NCBI GenBank assembly: GCA_902575835.1
Contig: CACGSX010000001.1
Span: 1-64,000, forward strand
DNA: 64,000 nucleotides
Origin: an uncultured Pelagibacteraceae bacterium
GTDB taxonomy: Bacteria; Pseudomonadota; Alphaproteobacteria; Pelagibacterales; Pelagibacteraceae
Reading direction: 5' to 3'
A program made the position numbers and the translations under genes. This document shows, in pieces, positions 43,853-53,116 of this stretch. The first letter of the stretch is position 1; each line of letters opens with the position of its first letter. The notes under the pieces were generated by a model. That model had not been told where the DNA came from. It searched no databases and saw only the letters and a list, made by a program, of their open reading frames with translations.

Positions 43853-44934
43853 TGTATTTAATAATAACTAGAACTTTTCCACCAGACGTTGGTGGTATGC
43901 AAAATCTAATGTGGGGATTGGCAAGATCTTTATCAAAAATTGATATGGTTAAAGTTTTTGCCGATTATCACGAAGATCATAAAAAGTTTGATGATAAAGT
44001 TTCATTTACAATTGAAAGAGTTAGTGGAGTTAAATTATTAAGAAAATATAGAAAATCTTTGCTTATAAATGAATATTTAAATGAAAATAAAAACGTGAAT
44101 TGTATCATTGCAGATCACTGGAAAAGTTTAGAACTTATAAAATCCCAAAAAAAGAAAATATGTCTAATTCATTCTAAAGAAATTAATCACCCTAAAGGAT
44201 CTAGATTAAACAAAAAAGTTTTAGAAGTTTTAAATAAAGTTGACCACGTGGTGGCAAACTCAAACTTTACAAAAAATTTAGCGGTTAGTCTTGGAATTGA
44301 AGAAAAGAGATTAATAGTCATAAATCCAGGTATAGATCCCGTTGAAGAAATTCCAAAAGATTACCTTAAACAAGCAGAAGAAATGCTTAAAGGAAAAAAA
44401 CAAAGGCTAATTACTGTATCTAGATTTGACAAAAGAAAAAATCATGAAAAAGTTATTATGGCTATTAGGAATTTAAAAGAGAAATATCCAGACATTACTT
44501 ACACCTGTATAGGATACGGAGATGAAGAAGAAAATTTAAAAAAATTAGTGATAGAATTAAAACTTGATAAATATGTAAATTTTTTAAGCGATATATCTAA
44601 TGAATTAAAAAATGCATTAATTGCAAAATCTAATATTTTTATAATGCCATCAATAATTCACAAAACCTCAGTTGAAGGCTTTGGAATTTCTTTTATTGAA
44701 GCTGCACAATATGGGATTCCATCTATAGGTGGTAAAGATGGTGGTGCTTCTGATGCAATTGTTCATAATAAAACAGGATTAATTTGCGATGGCAATAGCC
44801 TAGATGATATTTATTCAAGCATAGATAATTTATTTGTAGGTAATAAATATATTGAGTTTGGAAAAGAGTGCAAAACACACTCTGAAAATTTTCTTTGGGA
44901 CAAGATAATTGAAAACTACAAAAGAATCTTATAA
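43852..44934 (+). CDS. Family 4 (GT-B) glycosyltransferase
   Basis: A 360-aa retaining GT-B enzyme, probably building a surface glycan or glycolipid. The N-terminal acceptor half has TRTFPPDVGGMQNLMWGLA, the donor half begins LITVSRFDKRKNHEKVI, and the E-x7-E motif is in EGFGISFIEAAQYG. Nucleotide-sugar donor and acceptor cannot be read. It is translationally coupled to the thioredoxin-like gene. Confidence 0.87.
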   Translation: MYLIITRTFPPDVGGMQNLMWGLARSLSKIDMVKVFADYHEDHKKFDDKVSFTIERVSGVKLLRKYRKSLLINEYLNENKNVNCIIADHWKSLELIKSQKKKICLIHSKEINHPKGSRLNKKVLEVLNKVDHVVANSNFTKNLAVSLGIEEKRLIVINPGIDPVEEIPKDYLKQAEEMLKGKKQRLITVSRFDKRKNHEKVIMAIRNLKEKYPDITYTCIGYGDEEENLKKLVIELKLDKYVNFLSDISNELKNALIAKSNIFIMPSIIHKTSVEGFGISFIEAAQYGIPSIGGKDGGASDAIVHNKTGLICDGNSLDDIYSSIDNLFVGNKYIEFGKECKTHSENFLWDKIIENYKRIL

Positions 44935-44943
44935 AGTTAAATC

Positions 44944-45363
44944 ATGTTAGATAAATTTAATGGAATAATTTATTTAATTATTTTTATTGTTCATTTTTTG
45001 GTTTATGCAGTTTATGCTTTTAGAACCGTCGTTGGGACTAAAGCGTTTATGGATCAATATAAAATAGATCATAGTGCTGCAGTAATGGTAAGATTTTTTG
45101 GAGCAGCATTTATAGGCTCTATATTAATGGCCATATACATAATGTTTGTTAGAGATGGTGGGGTAAATGGAACTTGGGGTTTCTTTAATTTAATATTTGT
45201 TCAAAACCTAATGTATTTTGTAGTTGGTGTTTACACTATATACATTAATAAATTAGGTCATAATGAGAAAACAAATAGCGAAGGTGTAGTAGCTTCTGCA
45301 GCTCTAACAATTTTAAGTGCTGTTCTAATTTATGGTCTTTCAGACAAAATTTATATTAGTTAA
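44944..45363 (+). CDS. Small integral membrane protein, unknown function
   Basis: A 139-aa protein with about four hydrophobic helices (IIYLIIFIVHFLVYAVYAF, FFGAAFIGSILMAIYIMF, FFNLIFVQNLMYFVVGVY, ASAALTILSAVLIYGL). I do not recognise a family. It follows the glycosyltransferase by nine bases and its stop overlaps that of tctA on the opposite strand. Confidence 0.7.
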   Translation: MLDKFNGIIYLIIFIVHFLVYAVYAFRTVVGTKAFMDQYKIDHSAAVMVRFFGAAFIGSILMAIYIMFVRDGGVNGTWGFFNLIFVQNLMYFVVGVYTIYINKLGHNEKTNSEGVVASAALTILSAVLIYGLSDKIYIS

Positions 45364-46859
45364 GTTTTTTTTCTAAATGTTGAAAATATCTGCCAAAAGA
45401 TAATCACAATAGTTATAATTAAGATAATCAATGTTATAGGTCTGTCCCATAAGAAATTAGGCGAACCATCACTTATTAAAAGTGATCTTCTCAATGTTTC
45501 CTCCATTAATCCCCCGAGTACAAAAGCCAATATTAAAGGTGGCATGGGGAAATCATAGAGCCTTAAAAAAGTTGCCACAACTGCAATACCTATCATTAAA
45601 AAAATATCAAAATTATTAAAAGACATTAAATATATTCCTGTTACTGAAAAAAATAAAATTAGAGGAATTAAATAATTTCTTGGTACTGCTAAAATTCTAG
45701 CAATATAGGGAATTAATGGTAAATTTAAAATTAATAGCACGACCATACCAATGTACATTGACATGATAACTGACCAGAAAATTTCAGGGTTGGTTTGATA
45801 AAGTCTTGGTCCAGGCTGAATACCAAATCCTAAAAGAGCTCCGAGCATTACAGCAGTTGTACCACTTCCAGGAATTCCTAATGTTAGCAATGGTACAAAA
45901 GAACCAGAGCATGCAGCATTATTTGCTGTCTCTGGTGCTGACAAACCATGAACGCTTCCTTTTCCAAATTTTTGTTTCTCCTCTTCGTTTACGTAATTTC
46001 TCTCCATTCCATAAGCTAAGAAAGATGCAATAGTTGCACCTGCTCCAGGTAAAACACCAATTAAGAAACCAAGTATAGAAGACCTGGGTATTGTTTTGGC
46101 CATTTTAATTGTTTCCTCTTTGTTTACTTTAATTGAGCCTAATTCTGTTAATGAAATTTGTTTTGCAGCTCTGTTTGGATCTTTCCCTCTAAAAATAATC
46201 GTTAGAGCTTCACTCATTGCAAATGTTGCCATTACAATTAATACAAAGCTTATTCCATCAGTTAAATTCATATTGTTAAAAGTAAATCTTGTAATATCTG
46301 ACAAAGAGTCTTGTCCTACTGTTGCTAGCATTAATCCTAAAATTACCATCATCATTGCTTTTAAAAACTGTCCTTTAGATGAGAACGCAGAAATGGCTGT
46401 TAAACCTAAGATCATTAATGCAAAATAATCAGGTGATCTAAAAGCTAAACTTACTTTTGATAAACTAGGTGCCGCAACTAACAAAAAAATTGCAGAAATT
46501 GTCCCACCAGCAAATGAACTATAGGCTGCAATAGCTAAGGCTTTACCAGCTTTTCCTTGTTGTGCCATTGGATAACCATCAAAAGCAGTAGCAACAGTTC
46601 CTGGTATTCCAGGAGCATTTAACAAAATTGAAGATGTAGATCCTCCAAATACTGCACCATAGTAAACTCCTGCCATTAAAATTAAACCTGTTGATGGGTC
46701 AAAGCCGTAGGTAATTGGTATCATTAATGCAATTGCAGTCATTGGTCCAAGTCCTGGCAACATTCCAATTATTGTTCCTGCAAAACATCCAACCATCACC
46801 ATTAAAATATTTGTTAGAGATAAAGCAGTTGATAATCCGATAAGTATTCCTTCGATCAT
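45360..46859 (-). CDS. tctA: Tripartite tricarboxylate transporter large permease TctA
   Basis: A 499-aa membrane subunit with about 11-12 helices. MVGCFAGTIIGMLPGLGPMTAIALMIPITYG and the second similar loop GFLIGVLPGAGATIASFLAYGMER are the repeated TctA motifs, and YGAVFGGSTSSILLNAPGIPG is the family signature. It transports carboxylates (citrate, tartrate, terephthalate and others in characterised systems) with the binding protein TctC. It overlaps tctB through an ATGA junction. Confidence 0.95.
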   Translation of the reverse strand: MIEGILIGLSTALSLTNILMVMVGCFAGTIIGMLPGLGPMTAIALMIPITYGFDPSTGLILMAGVYYGAVFGGSTSSILLNAPGIPGTVATAFDGYPMAQQGKAGKALAIAAYSSFAGGTISAIFLLVAAPSLSKVSLAFRSPDYFALMILGLTAISAFSSKGQFLKAMMMVILGLMLATVGQDSLSDITRFTFNNMNLTDGISFVLIVMATFAMSEALTIIFRGKDPNRAAKQISLTELGSIKVNKEETIKMAKTIPRSSILGFLIGVLPGAGATIASFLAYGMERNYVNEEEKQKFGKGSVHGLSAPETANNAACSGSFVPLLTLGIPGSGTTAVMLGALLGFGIQPGPRLYQTNPEIFWSVIMSMYIGMVVLLILNLPLIPYIARILAVPRNYLIPLILFFSVTGIYLMSFNNFDIFLMIGIAVVATFLRLYDFPMPPLILAFVLGGLMEETLRRSLLISDGSPNFLWDRPITLIILIITIVIIFWQIFSTFRKKT

Positions 46860-47326
46860 CCCATAACTCCAATGTATTTTAAAAACGGATCACGAAGATA
46901 AATGTTTAATAATCCGTGTAACAAATACATAAATGCGGCAACAAATGGGAAAGATAAAATAAACATCAGTCCCCATCTTCTTTCACCTAAGAAATAGTAG
47001 GATGCAAAAAGAAATAAAGAAGTTGATATAAAATATCCAATTTTTAAAATTACTGCTGCATATATTAATGAGATAATAATTAAATAGATTATACTTTTAT
47101 AATCTAAGTGTTTATGATTTACCTCTGTAGTAACTTTCTCAGGTAAAATTATTTTTAAACTCGACAAAATAATTCCTGCCCAACCTAAATATATTGGAAA
47201 AGTCCTAGCATTGAATGGTGCATTCTCATCGAATGCAAACACTTGAATATTGTAAGCTGTGTATAGATAAAATACTGATAAAACAAAAAAAAGCAGTGAG
47301 ATAAATTTTGTAGGACTTATTCTCAC
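46856..47326 (-). CDS. tctB: Tripartite tricarboxylate transporter small permease TctB
   Basis: A 156-aa four-helix membrane protein between tctC and tctA, the canonical position for TctB. RTFPIYLGWAGIILSSLKIILPE is typical. Start codon is GTG at 47326 with only a weak ribosome-binding site. The 30-base gap from tctC contains an AT-rich hairpin. Confidence 0.88.
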   Translation of the reverse strand: MRISPTKFISLLFFVLSVFYLYTAYNIQVFAFDENAPFNARTFPIYLGWAGIILSSLKIILPEKVTTEVNHKHLDYKSIIYLIIISLIYAAVILKIGYFISTSLFLFASYYFLGERRWGLMFILSFPFVAAFMYLLHGLLNIYLRDPFLKYIGVMG

Positions 47327-47342
47327 TGCTTTACATTCATTA

Positions 47343-47360
47343 ATAATCTATAAAGATTAT
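47343..47360 (-). other. Hairpin overlapping the tctC stop codon
   Basis: ATAATCT pairs with AGATTAT (7 bp) around a 4-base loop; the stop codon of tctC lies in the stem. There is no clear T run. It occupies the same position, between binding-protein and permease genes, as the stronger hairpins in the TRAP and ABC operons of this window. An AT-rich stem of this length could also be chance. Confidence 0.4.
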
Positions 47361-48331
47361 ATTACTCCAAGTTTTTTCATCAGAGCTGTCATTTCAACTG
47401 TTTGTTTTTCCAAGAATGCATCAAATTTAGAACCTGGGTTATAAATATTTACCCATGCATTTCTTTTTCTAACAGCTTCCCACTCTGGTGTTTTTTGAAC
47501 GTCGCCAAGCATTTTAGAGATTTTGTTATAGTCACTCATACTCATGCTTTTTGGTGCAAAGAAACCTCTCCAGTTAACAAACTGAACATCATATCCTTGC
47601 TCTTTTAATGTTGGAGCATCTGGTGCATCACCTACTCTCTCAGGAGCAGTGATACCGATTATTCTTACTTGATCTCTAGCACCCATTACTTCACCTAAAC
47701 CCGTTGAAAGTATTTGAGTTTCTCCAGATAAAAGTCCAGCAAGTGCTTTTCCACCAGCATCATATGGAACATAAATCACATCGTTTGGATTTGCTCCAGC
47801 TGCTTGGAAAGCTAAGGCTCCAATTAAGTGGTCCATGCTTCCTCTTACAGATCCACCAGCCATTTTAATTGATTTTGGATCTTTTTGATATTGATCAACC
47901 GCATCTTTGAAATTTTTGATAGGTGAATTTTTTGCTACAACTATTGCACCATAATCTCCAATTACACCTGCTATTGGTTTAACATCTTTATAAGATAATG
48001 TACCAGTACCTTTTACATAACCTTTATGTCTTGTAATAGATCTTAATACCAATGGTGTTGACTGAACTAAAACTGTATCTTTTGGAGCGTTATTGATTAG
48101 GTAAGCCAAAGCTTTACCACCTCCACCACCTGACATATTTTCAAATGATGCACTTTTCAAAAAACCAGCTTTTGTTAATGCTTCTCCAGTACCTCTAGCA
48201 GTTCCATCCCAACCACCTCCAGCACCACCGCCAATTAAAAAATGTAATTTTTCAACTGCAAATGAGCTTGTTGATGAAAATAGAAGGAAAGCAGAGAATA
48301 AAACTGAAATAAAAGTTTTAATTAGTTTCAT
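47357..48331 (-). CDS. tctC: Tripartite tricarboxylate transporter substrate-binding protein TctC
   Basis: A periplasmic Bug-family binding protein. I take the ATG at 48331, not the track start at 48373, because GAGAGGAA lies just upstream and the protein then begins with a clean signal peptide (MKLIKTFISVLFSAFLLFSS, cleavage after SFA). LIGGGAGGGWDGTARGTGEAL and VPYDAGGKALAGLLSG are family features, giving about 324 aa. The ligand, probably an organic acid, is unknown. Confidence 0.9.
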   Translation of the reverse strand: MKLIKTFISVLFSAFLLFSSTSSFAVEKLHFLIGGGAGGGWDGTARGTGEALTKAGFLKSASFENMSGGGGGKALAYLINNAPKDTVLVQSTPLVLRSITRHKGYVKGTGTLSYKDVKPIAGVIGDYGAIVVAKNSPIKNFKDAVDQYQKDPKSIKMAGGSVRGSMDHLIGALAFQAAGANPNDVIYVPYDAGGKALAGLLSGETQILSTGLGEVMGARDQVRIIGITAPERVGDAPDAPTLKEQGYDVQFVNWRGFFAPKSMSMSDYNKISKMLGDVQKTPEWEAVRKRNAWVNIYNPGSKFDAFLEKQTVEMTALMKKLGVI

Positions 48332-48392
48332 TATTTCCTCTCTTATTATATTTATGAAATCATCATTAAACATAAGTTATAAATTTTAGTCA

Positions 48393-49472
48393 ATGCTCAA
48401 TTATAATCTCTCAAAAAATATTAAAGAATATTTCTTAGCTTTAATAGGTAGTTATAGGGCTCTTTTTATAGGACTTATCGGTGGATACCTGGGTACATTA
48501 ATTAATTTACCTTTACCATGGTTATTGGGTTCTTTAGGTTTGAATTTATGTTTTGCTTTTACTAATTATAAAATAATTTTTCCAACTAAATTGTTAAATC
48601 CTATATTTTTGATCGTTGGTATAATTCTTGGTGGAACTTTAAACGTAACACTGTTGTATAAAATTCATTTGTGGATTTTTTCGTCATTAGCGATGTTAAT
48701 CTGTACAATAGTCAGTACTATTCTTGCTGGTTATTATTTTTTTAAAGTTTGTAAGTTTAGTAAATTCATTTCAGTTTTGGCAGCTCTTCCAGGTGCATTT
48801 GTTCCAATATCTGCAGCTTTATTGGAATTTGGTAAAAGTAAAAATGATAAAGGTGTTTTGATTCCTCAGGCTACTAGAGTGATATTTATAGTAAGTTTTG
48901 TTCCTATTTTTTTTATAAATAATTTAGGGTTCTCAGAAATGGCAGGTTACAATTATGAAAATATATATGACAAAAGATATTTTTTAGAAATATTATTTTT
49001 ATTAATAATCTGTTTCATTTTTGCAAACATCTTAAAAAAATATAAAATTCCATCACCTACTTTAGTTGGTGCGATGGCATTATCTGGTGCTTTTTATACC
49101 TTTGAAATAATTAATGCCAGATTCCCGGATGCATTTATAAATATTGCATTTATATTTCTTGGAACAGCTTTGGGCACAAGATTAAATGGATTAAAAATTA
49201 AAGAATTATTATTTTTTATATTTCATGGAATAATTGTTAGTTCAATTCTGGTAATTGTTGCAATGATAACTGCTTATTTGCTCACTTATATAGGGTTTGA
49301 ATTTATCCCAACTTTTTTAAGTTTTGCTCCTGGAGGAATTCATGAAATGGTTGTTATTAGTGTTGCTTATAACATTGACCCAATATTTGTGAGCTACCAT
49401 CATTTTCTAAGAATTTTTATAATAGTTTTATTTTTACCTTACTTATTATCAAAATTTAAAAAAACTAATTAA
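48393..49472 (+). CDS. AbrB-type (PF05145) integral membrane protein
   Basis: A 359-aa protein with roughly ten hydrophobic helices in two similar halves, each starting with a glycine-rich loop (LIGGYLGTLINLPLPWLLGSLG; PSPTLVGAMALSGAFY). It belongs to the family often mislabelled as AbrB transcriptional regulator or ammonia monooxygenase; it is a membrane protein, with no DNA-binding domain. Members are frequent next to TctABC systems, as here, where it reads away from tctC. Function is unproven. Confidence 0.8.
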   Translation: MLNYNLSKNIKEYFLALIGSYRALFIGLIGGYLGTLINLPLPWLLGSLGLNLCFAFTNYKIIFPTKLLNPIFLIVGIILGGTLNVTLLYKIHLWIFSSLAMLICTIVSTILAGYYFFKVCKFSKFISVLAALPGAFVPISAALLEFGKSKNDKGVLIPQATRVIFIVSFVPIFFINNLGFSEMAGYNYENIYDKRYFLEILFLLIICFIFANILKKYKIPSPTLVGAMALSGAFYTFEIINARFPDAFINIAFIFLGTALGTRLNGLKIKELLFFIFHGIIVSSILVIVAMITAYLLTYIGFEFIPTFLSFAPGGIHEMVVISVAYNIDPIFVSYHHFLRIFIIVLFLPYLLSKFKKTN

Positions 49473-50406
49473 TGGCTTCTTGCATTCTTTGGAATACTTT
49501 ATCTGCTGATAGCTTGGTCAAATCTGAAACTTGAATTGCTTTAAAATGTTCTCGTTCAATACTAACTTTTTTAGCTGTAGTATGTGATCCAAATAAAACC
49601 AATCCTTTTACATTTAAATGTGCCGCCATATGTGCTGGGCCAGTATCATTAGATATAACAAAATAACTATCTTTTATTAATGATGAAAGTTGAGAAATAC
49701 TTAATGCTTTATCATTATCTAAAATAATATTAGCATCAATATCATTTGCCAATTTGATTTCATTTGGACCAGGGGCAATTAATATTTGGATTTCATCTTT
49801 AAAAGAAGATTTAATTTTTTTTATCAATTCATTGTAATATGGCCATCTTTTTACAGTTAAATGGGATGATGAAAAAGGGAATAAAACTATATATTTATTT
49901 AAATTATATTTTTTTTTTATTTCTGAAATATCCGCACAGCTCCACGAAAAATCTGGATTGATTACTTTATCTGTTTTGATACCAGACACACTTAATTGAT
50001 GTTCAAAACGATTTAAAACAGTATCTTTGTCAAAATCTGTCTTATTAGTTCCCTCTGGAAGAGTTGTTTCAGTTGAGGACCAAACATCTGATGAAGCTTT
50101 AGGGTAAAGAATTTTTTTATAAAAACTTGTTCTTTTAGAATTTTGAAGATCATATACTTTAACAAATTTATATTTTTTTATTTTTCTCATTAAGAAATAC
50201 AAATAAATTAAGTTAAATCTAGAGAGTCGTTTATCCAAAATAACATCTGTTATATTTGGATTCTTTTTTAATAAATTATGATAAGGTTTGGTTGATAGTA
50301 TATATAGATCGTCGTTTGGATGGTTATCAGATATATCTTGAATTGCACCACTAGCTTGGGCTATATCTCCTAATGAACCATGTTTAATTATAAGTATATT
50401 AGACAT
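49465..50406 (-). CDS. Family 9 (heptosyltransferase-type) glycosyltransferase
   Basis: A 313-aa GT-B enzyme related to the LPS ADP-heptose transferases WaaC/WaaF/WaaQ. The start ILIIKHGSLGDIAQASGAIQDI and the C-terminal SYFVISNDTGPAHMAAHLNVKGLVLFGSHT are the GT9 hallmarks. It should add a sugar to lipopolysaccharide core or a related glycolipid. Its last eight bases overlap the convergent AbrB-type gene. Confidence 0.88.
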   Translation of the reverse strand: MSNILIIKHGSLGDIAQASGAIQDISDNHPNDDLYILSTKPYHNLLKKNPNITDVILDKRLSRFNLIYLYFLMRKIKKYKFVKVYDLQNSKRTSFYKKILYPKASSDVWSSTETTLPEGTNKTDFDKDTVLNRFEHQLSVSGIKTDKVINPDFSWSCADISEIKKKYNLNKYIVLFPFSSSHLTVKRWPYYNELIKKIKSSFKDEIQILIAPGPNEIKLANDIDANIILDNDKALSISQLSSLIKDSYFVISNDTGPAHMAAHLNVKGLVLFGSHTTAKKVSIEREHFKAIQVSDLTKLSADKVFQRMQEAIN

Positions 50407-50438
50407 ATTTTAAACAACTTAACATAATATACACTTAT

Positions 50439-50828
50439 ATGAATAAAATTTTAGTTGAGGTATCTGTTGGTGAATTATTAGATAAAATCTCTATCTTAGA
50501 AATTAAAATTGAAAAAATTAAAGATCCTGAAAAACTTAAATTTATAATTGATGAAAACAAAATTCTAAAAGAACAATTGGAATTGAACGTTAAATTAAAC
50601 GATGAAATTGAAAAATTATATAAAGAGCTAAAAAATATTAACTCAAAACTATGGATCATAGAGGATGAAAAAAGGCTGTGCGAAAAAAATTCTGACTTTG
50701 GGCATAAATTTATAGAATTATCAAGAGATGTGCATTTTTTAAACGATAAAAGGTCAAAGATTAAGTTAAATATAAATAATAAAACAGGTTCTAAAATTAA
50801 AGAGATTAAAGAATATACTAATTATTAA
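50439..50828 (+). CDS. DUF6165 family protein
   Basis: A 129-aa mostly helical, charged protein that begins with KILVEVSVGELLDKISILEIKIEKI and continues with coiled-coil-like heptads (LNDEIEKLYKELKNINSKLW). This matches the small DUF6165 family, usually found among glycosyltransferase and surface-polysaccharide genes, consistent with the divergent GT9 gene 32 bases away. No enzymatic motif is visible. Confidence 0.72.
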   Translation: MNKILVEVSVGELLDKISILEIKIEKIKDPEKLKFIIDENKILKEQLELNVKLNDEIEKLYKELKNINSKLWIIEDEKRLCEKNSDFGHKFIELSRDVHFLNDKRSKIKLNINNKTGSKIKEIKEYTNY

Positions 50829-50830
50829 TA

Positions 50831-51553
50831 TTATTCCCAATCAAACCTTTGAAAAGAGTCAAATATCCTAAAAATACCCTGAGACCATTGAGTACATACT
50901 TTAGAAAATTCAGGATCGTTCATATTAAGACATTTGAGAGAAGCAATTTTAATCTCATCTTTTTTTATCACAGCAAAGTCTATTGGTGGACCAACAGTTA
51001 AATCACTTTTTAATGTAGAGTCCATTGATATCAATGCACATCTCGATGCATCTCCAATTGAGACTTTTGGTGTAATCACTCTGTCTAAAATCGGTTTTCC
51101 ATATTTAACTTCTCCAATTACTAAATATGGTTTGCTGTCTGCTGGACGAATATAATTACCTTGGGGGTAAACTAAATATAGTTGAGGTGTTTGATTTTTT
51201 ATTTGACCACCAACAATAAAGGTGGATCCTAGTAAAACACTATCAGTATTAATTCCTTGTGGAGAAGAATGTTCAATATTTAAGGAGCCTATATACGAAG
51301 CAATTTGTTCAAAATCACTGCATGTATTTAAATTCATAATACCTGTTTCACTTTTTAAATCTTTTTTAATTGAATTATAAACAGCTTGGGAAGTTCCAAG
51401 ATTTCCTGAAGTAACAATTACAATTGATCTATCTCCAACATCGTGTGTTAGCATTTTGGAGTATATATTTACATTATCAAGTCCAGCGTTTGTTCTAGAG
51501 TCTGATGCAAATACTAATCCAGTCTCTGTTTTAATACCAATACAATAAGTCAT
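50831..51553 (-). CDS. Anbu proteasome-like peptidase
   Basis: A member of the ancestral-beta-subunit (Anbu) branch of proteasome/HslV Ntn hydrolases. Starting at the ATG at 51553 gives MTYCIGIKTETGLVFASDSRTNAGLDN..., so Met removal exposes the nucleophilic threonine; the TTG two codons upstream in the ORF track would spoil this and is rejected. SDSRTNAG and the lysine in YSKML fit the catalytic layout. About 240 aa. Its usual partner, a circularly permuted ATP-grasp protein, is encoded divergently next door. Confidence 0.88.
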   Translation of the reverse strand: MTYCIGIKTETGLVFASDSRTNAGLDNVNIYSKMLTHDVGDRSIVIVTSGNLGTSQAVYNSIKKDLKSETGIMNLNTCSDFEQIASYIGSLNIEHSSPQGINTDSVLLGSTFIVGGQIKNQTPQLYLVYPQGNYIRPADSKPYLVIGEVKYGKPILDRVITPKVSIGDASRCALISMDSTLKSDLTVGPPIDFAVIKKDEIKIASLKCLNMNDPEFSKVCTQWSQGIFRIFDSFQRFDWE

Positions 51554-51667
51554 GATCAATTAACTGTTTAAATTATATGTTATCACAATAAAACCCATTT
51601 ATTTCATATCAGGTATCTAATTTAATCATTTGCTTATTTGAGCCTTATGTAAAAAAATTAAGCAATT

Positions 51668-53116
51668 ATGTCGGATTTTTGGAAAAATTATGATTCAAAA
51701 TCAACTTTTGACGGATACATTAGTAAAGATAAAAAATTAAGAAGTCATGCTAAAATTATTTCAAGTATTCTCGAAAAATATGGAAAAAAGAGACTTCAAG
51801 AAATTGAGTTAAATTGCCAAAGTACAATAAATGCTAGGGGAATAAATTTTAGAGTTTATTCTGCAAGTAATAGAGCGGAAGAAAAAAAATGGCCTTTAGA
51901 TATTATACCAAGAATTATAACGAAATCGCAGTGGAAAACGGTATCTATAGGATTATCCCAAAGAATTAAGGCGTTAAATTTATTTATAGATGATGTATAT
52001 AATCAAAAAAAAATATTTAAAGACAAAATAATTCCAAAAGAATTAGTTTTTAATTCTCCACAATATTTGAAAGAATGCGATGGTTTTTCACCGAAACATA
52101 AGGCTTGGGCTAATATTTCTGGAACAGATTTAATTAAAAATATAAATGGAAATTTTTTAGTGCTTGAAGATAATCTTAGGGTTCCATCTGGTGTTTCATA
52201 TATGTTGGAAAATCGAATGGTAATGAGAGATATTTTTCCTGAATTATTTACAAGATATAAAGTATCTTCAGTTCATCAGTATGCGAACAAATTATATAAT
52301 TGCATGACTGAATGCATTCCAAAAAAAACTAATAATCCACATATGGTTTTATTAACTCCAGGAGTTTATAATTCAGCTTATTTTGAACATGAATTTTTAG
52401 CGGAACAAATGGGTATAGCTTTAGTTGAAGGCAAAGACCTATTTGTTGAAAATGACAATGTCTATATGAAAACTGTCAAAGGGCCTCTAAAGGTAGATTG
52501 TATATATAGAAGATTAGATGATAATTTTATTGATCCAAAAGTGTTCTTTAAAGGATCTCTTTTAGGAGTTCCTGGTCTATTTAAATGCTGGAGAAAAGGT
52601 AATGTGGGTATCATAAATGCGTTAGGAACTGGGGTCGCAGATGATAAAGCAGTCTATTCGTATGTAGAAAAAATGATTGTATATTATTTAGGAGAACAAC
52701 CAAAAATTGATCAGGTTGAAACTTTTTTATGTAATATAAAAACACATAGAAATCATGTTATTTCAAATATATCTAAATTAGTTGTGAAACCCGCTAATGC
52801 ATCTGGAGGATATGGTATCATGATTGGCCCTAAGGCATCTAAAAAAGAAAAAGAGGAAATGATAAAAAAAATTAAGAGAGATCCAAGAAATTATATTGCA
52901 CAACCATTGGAAATTCTTTCTACTGTTCCTACAATTACACCTGATAACATCGAACCAAGACATTTAGATTTAAGACCTTTTATTTTAACAGGTAAATCAA
53001 CTTATGTAACAACCGGTGGATTAACTAGAGTTGCTCTAAAAAAAGGTAGTACTATAGTTAACAGTTCTCAAGGTGGTGGATCTAAAGATACATTGATTGT
53101 GGATAGTAGAAATTAA
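51668..53116 (+). CDS. Circularly permuted ATP-grasp type 2 protein (DUF404/DUF407)
   Basis: A 482-aa ATP-grasp ligase-like protein with NARGINFRVYSASNRAEEKKWPLDIIPRI, GVYNSAYFEHEFLAEQMG, VDCIYRRLDD, LVVKPANASGGYGIMIG and HLDLRPFILTG, in the order of the permuted ATP-grasp family. In many bacteria it is clustered with Anbu, an alpha-E helical protein and a transglutaminase-like protease in a putative peptide-modification or degradation system. The last two are absent here. The 114-base gap to Anbu probably holds two promoters. Confidence 0.88.
   Translation: MSDFWKNYDSKSTFDGYISKDKKLRSHAKIISSILEKYGKKRLQEIELNCQSTINARGINFRVYSASNRAEEKKWPLDIIPRIITKSQWKTVSIGLSQRIKALNLFIDDVYNQKKIFKDKIIPKELVFNSPQYLKECDGFSPKHKAWANISGTDLIKNINGNFLVLEDNLRVPSGVSYMLENRMVMRDIFPELFTRYKVSSVHQYANKLYNCMTECIPKKTNNPHMVLLTPGVYNSAYFEHEFLAEQMGIALVEGKDLFVENDNVYMKTVKGPLKVDCIYRRLDDNFIDPKVFFKGSLLGVPGLFKCWRKGNVGIINALGTGVADDKAVYSYVEKMIVYYLGEQPKIDQVETFLCNIKTHRNHVISNISKLVVKPANASGGYGIMIGPKASKKEKEEMIKKIKRDPRNYIAQPLEILSTVPTITPDNIEPRHLDLRPFILTGKSTYVTTGGLTRVALKKGSTIVNSSQGGGSKDTLIVDSRN

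Noticed and set aside
51554-51559. TTG start two codons upstream for Anbu
   Set aside because: It would add residues ahead of the conserved Met-Thr start, blocking exposure of the catalytic threonine.
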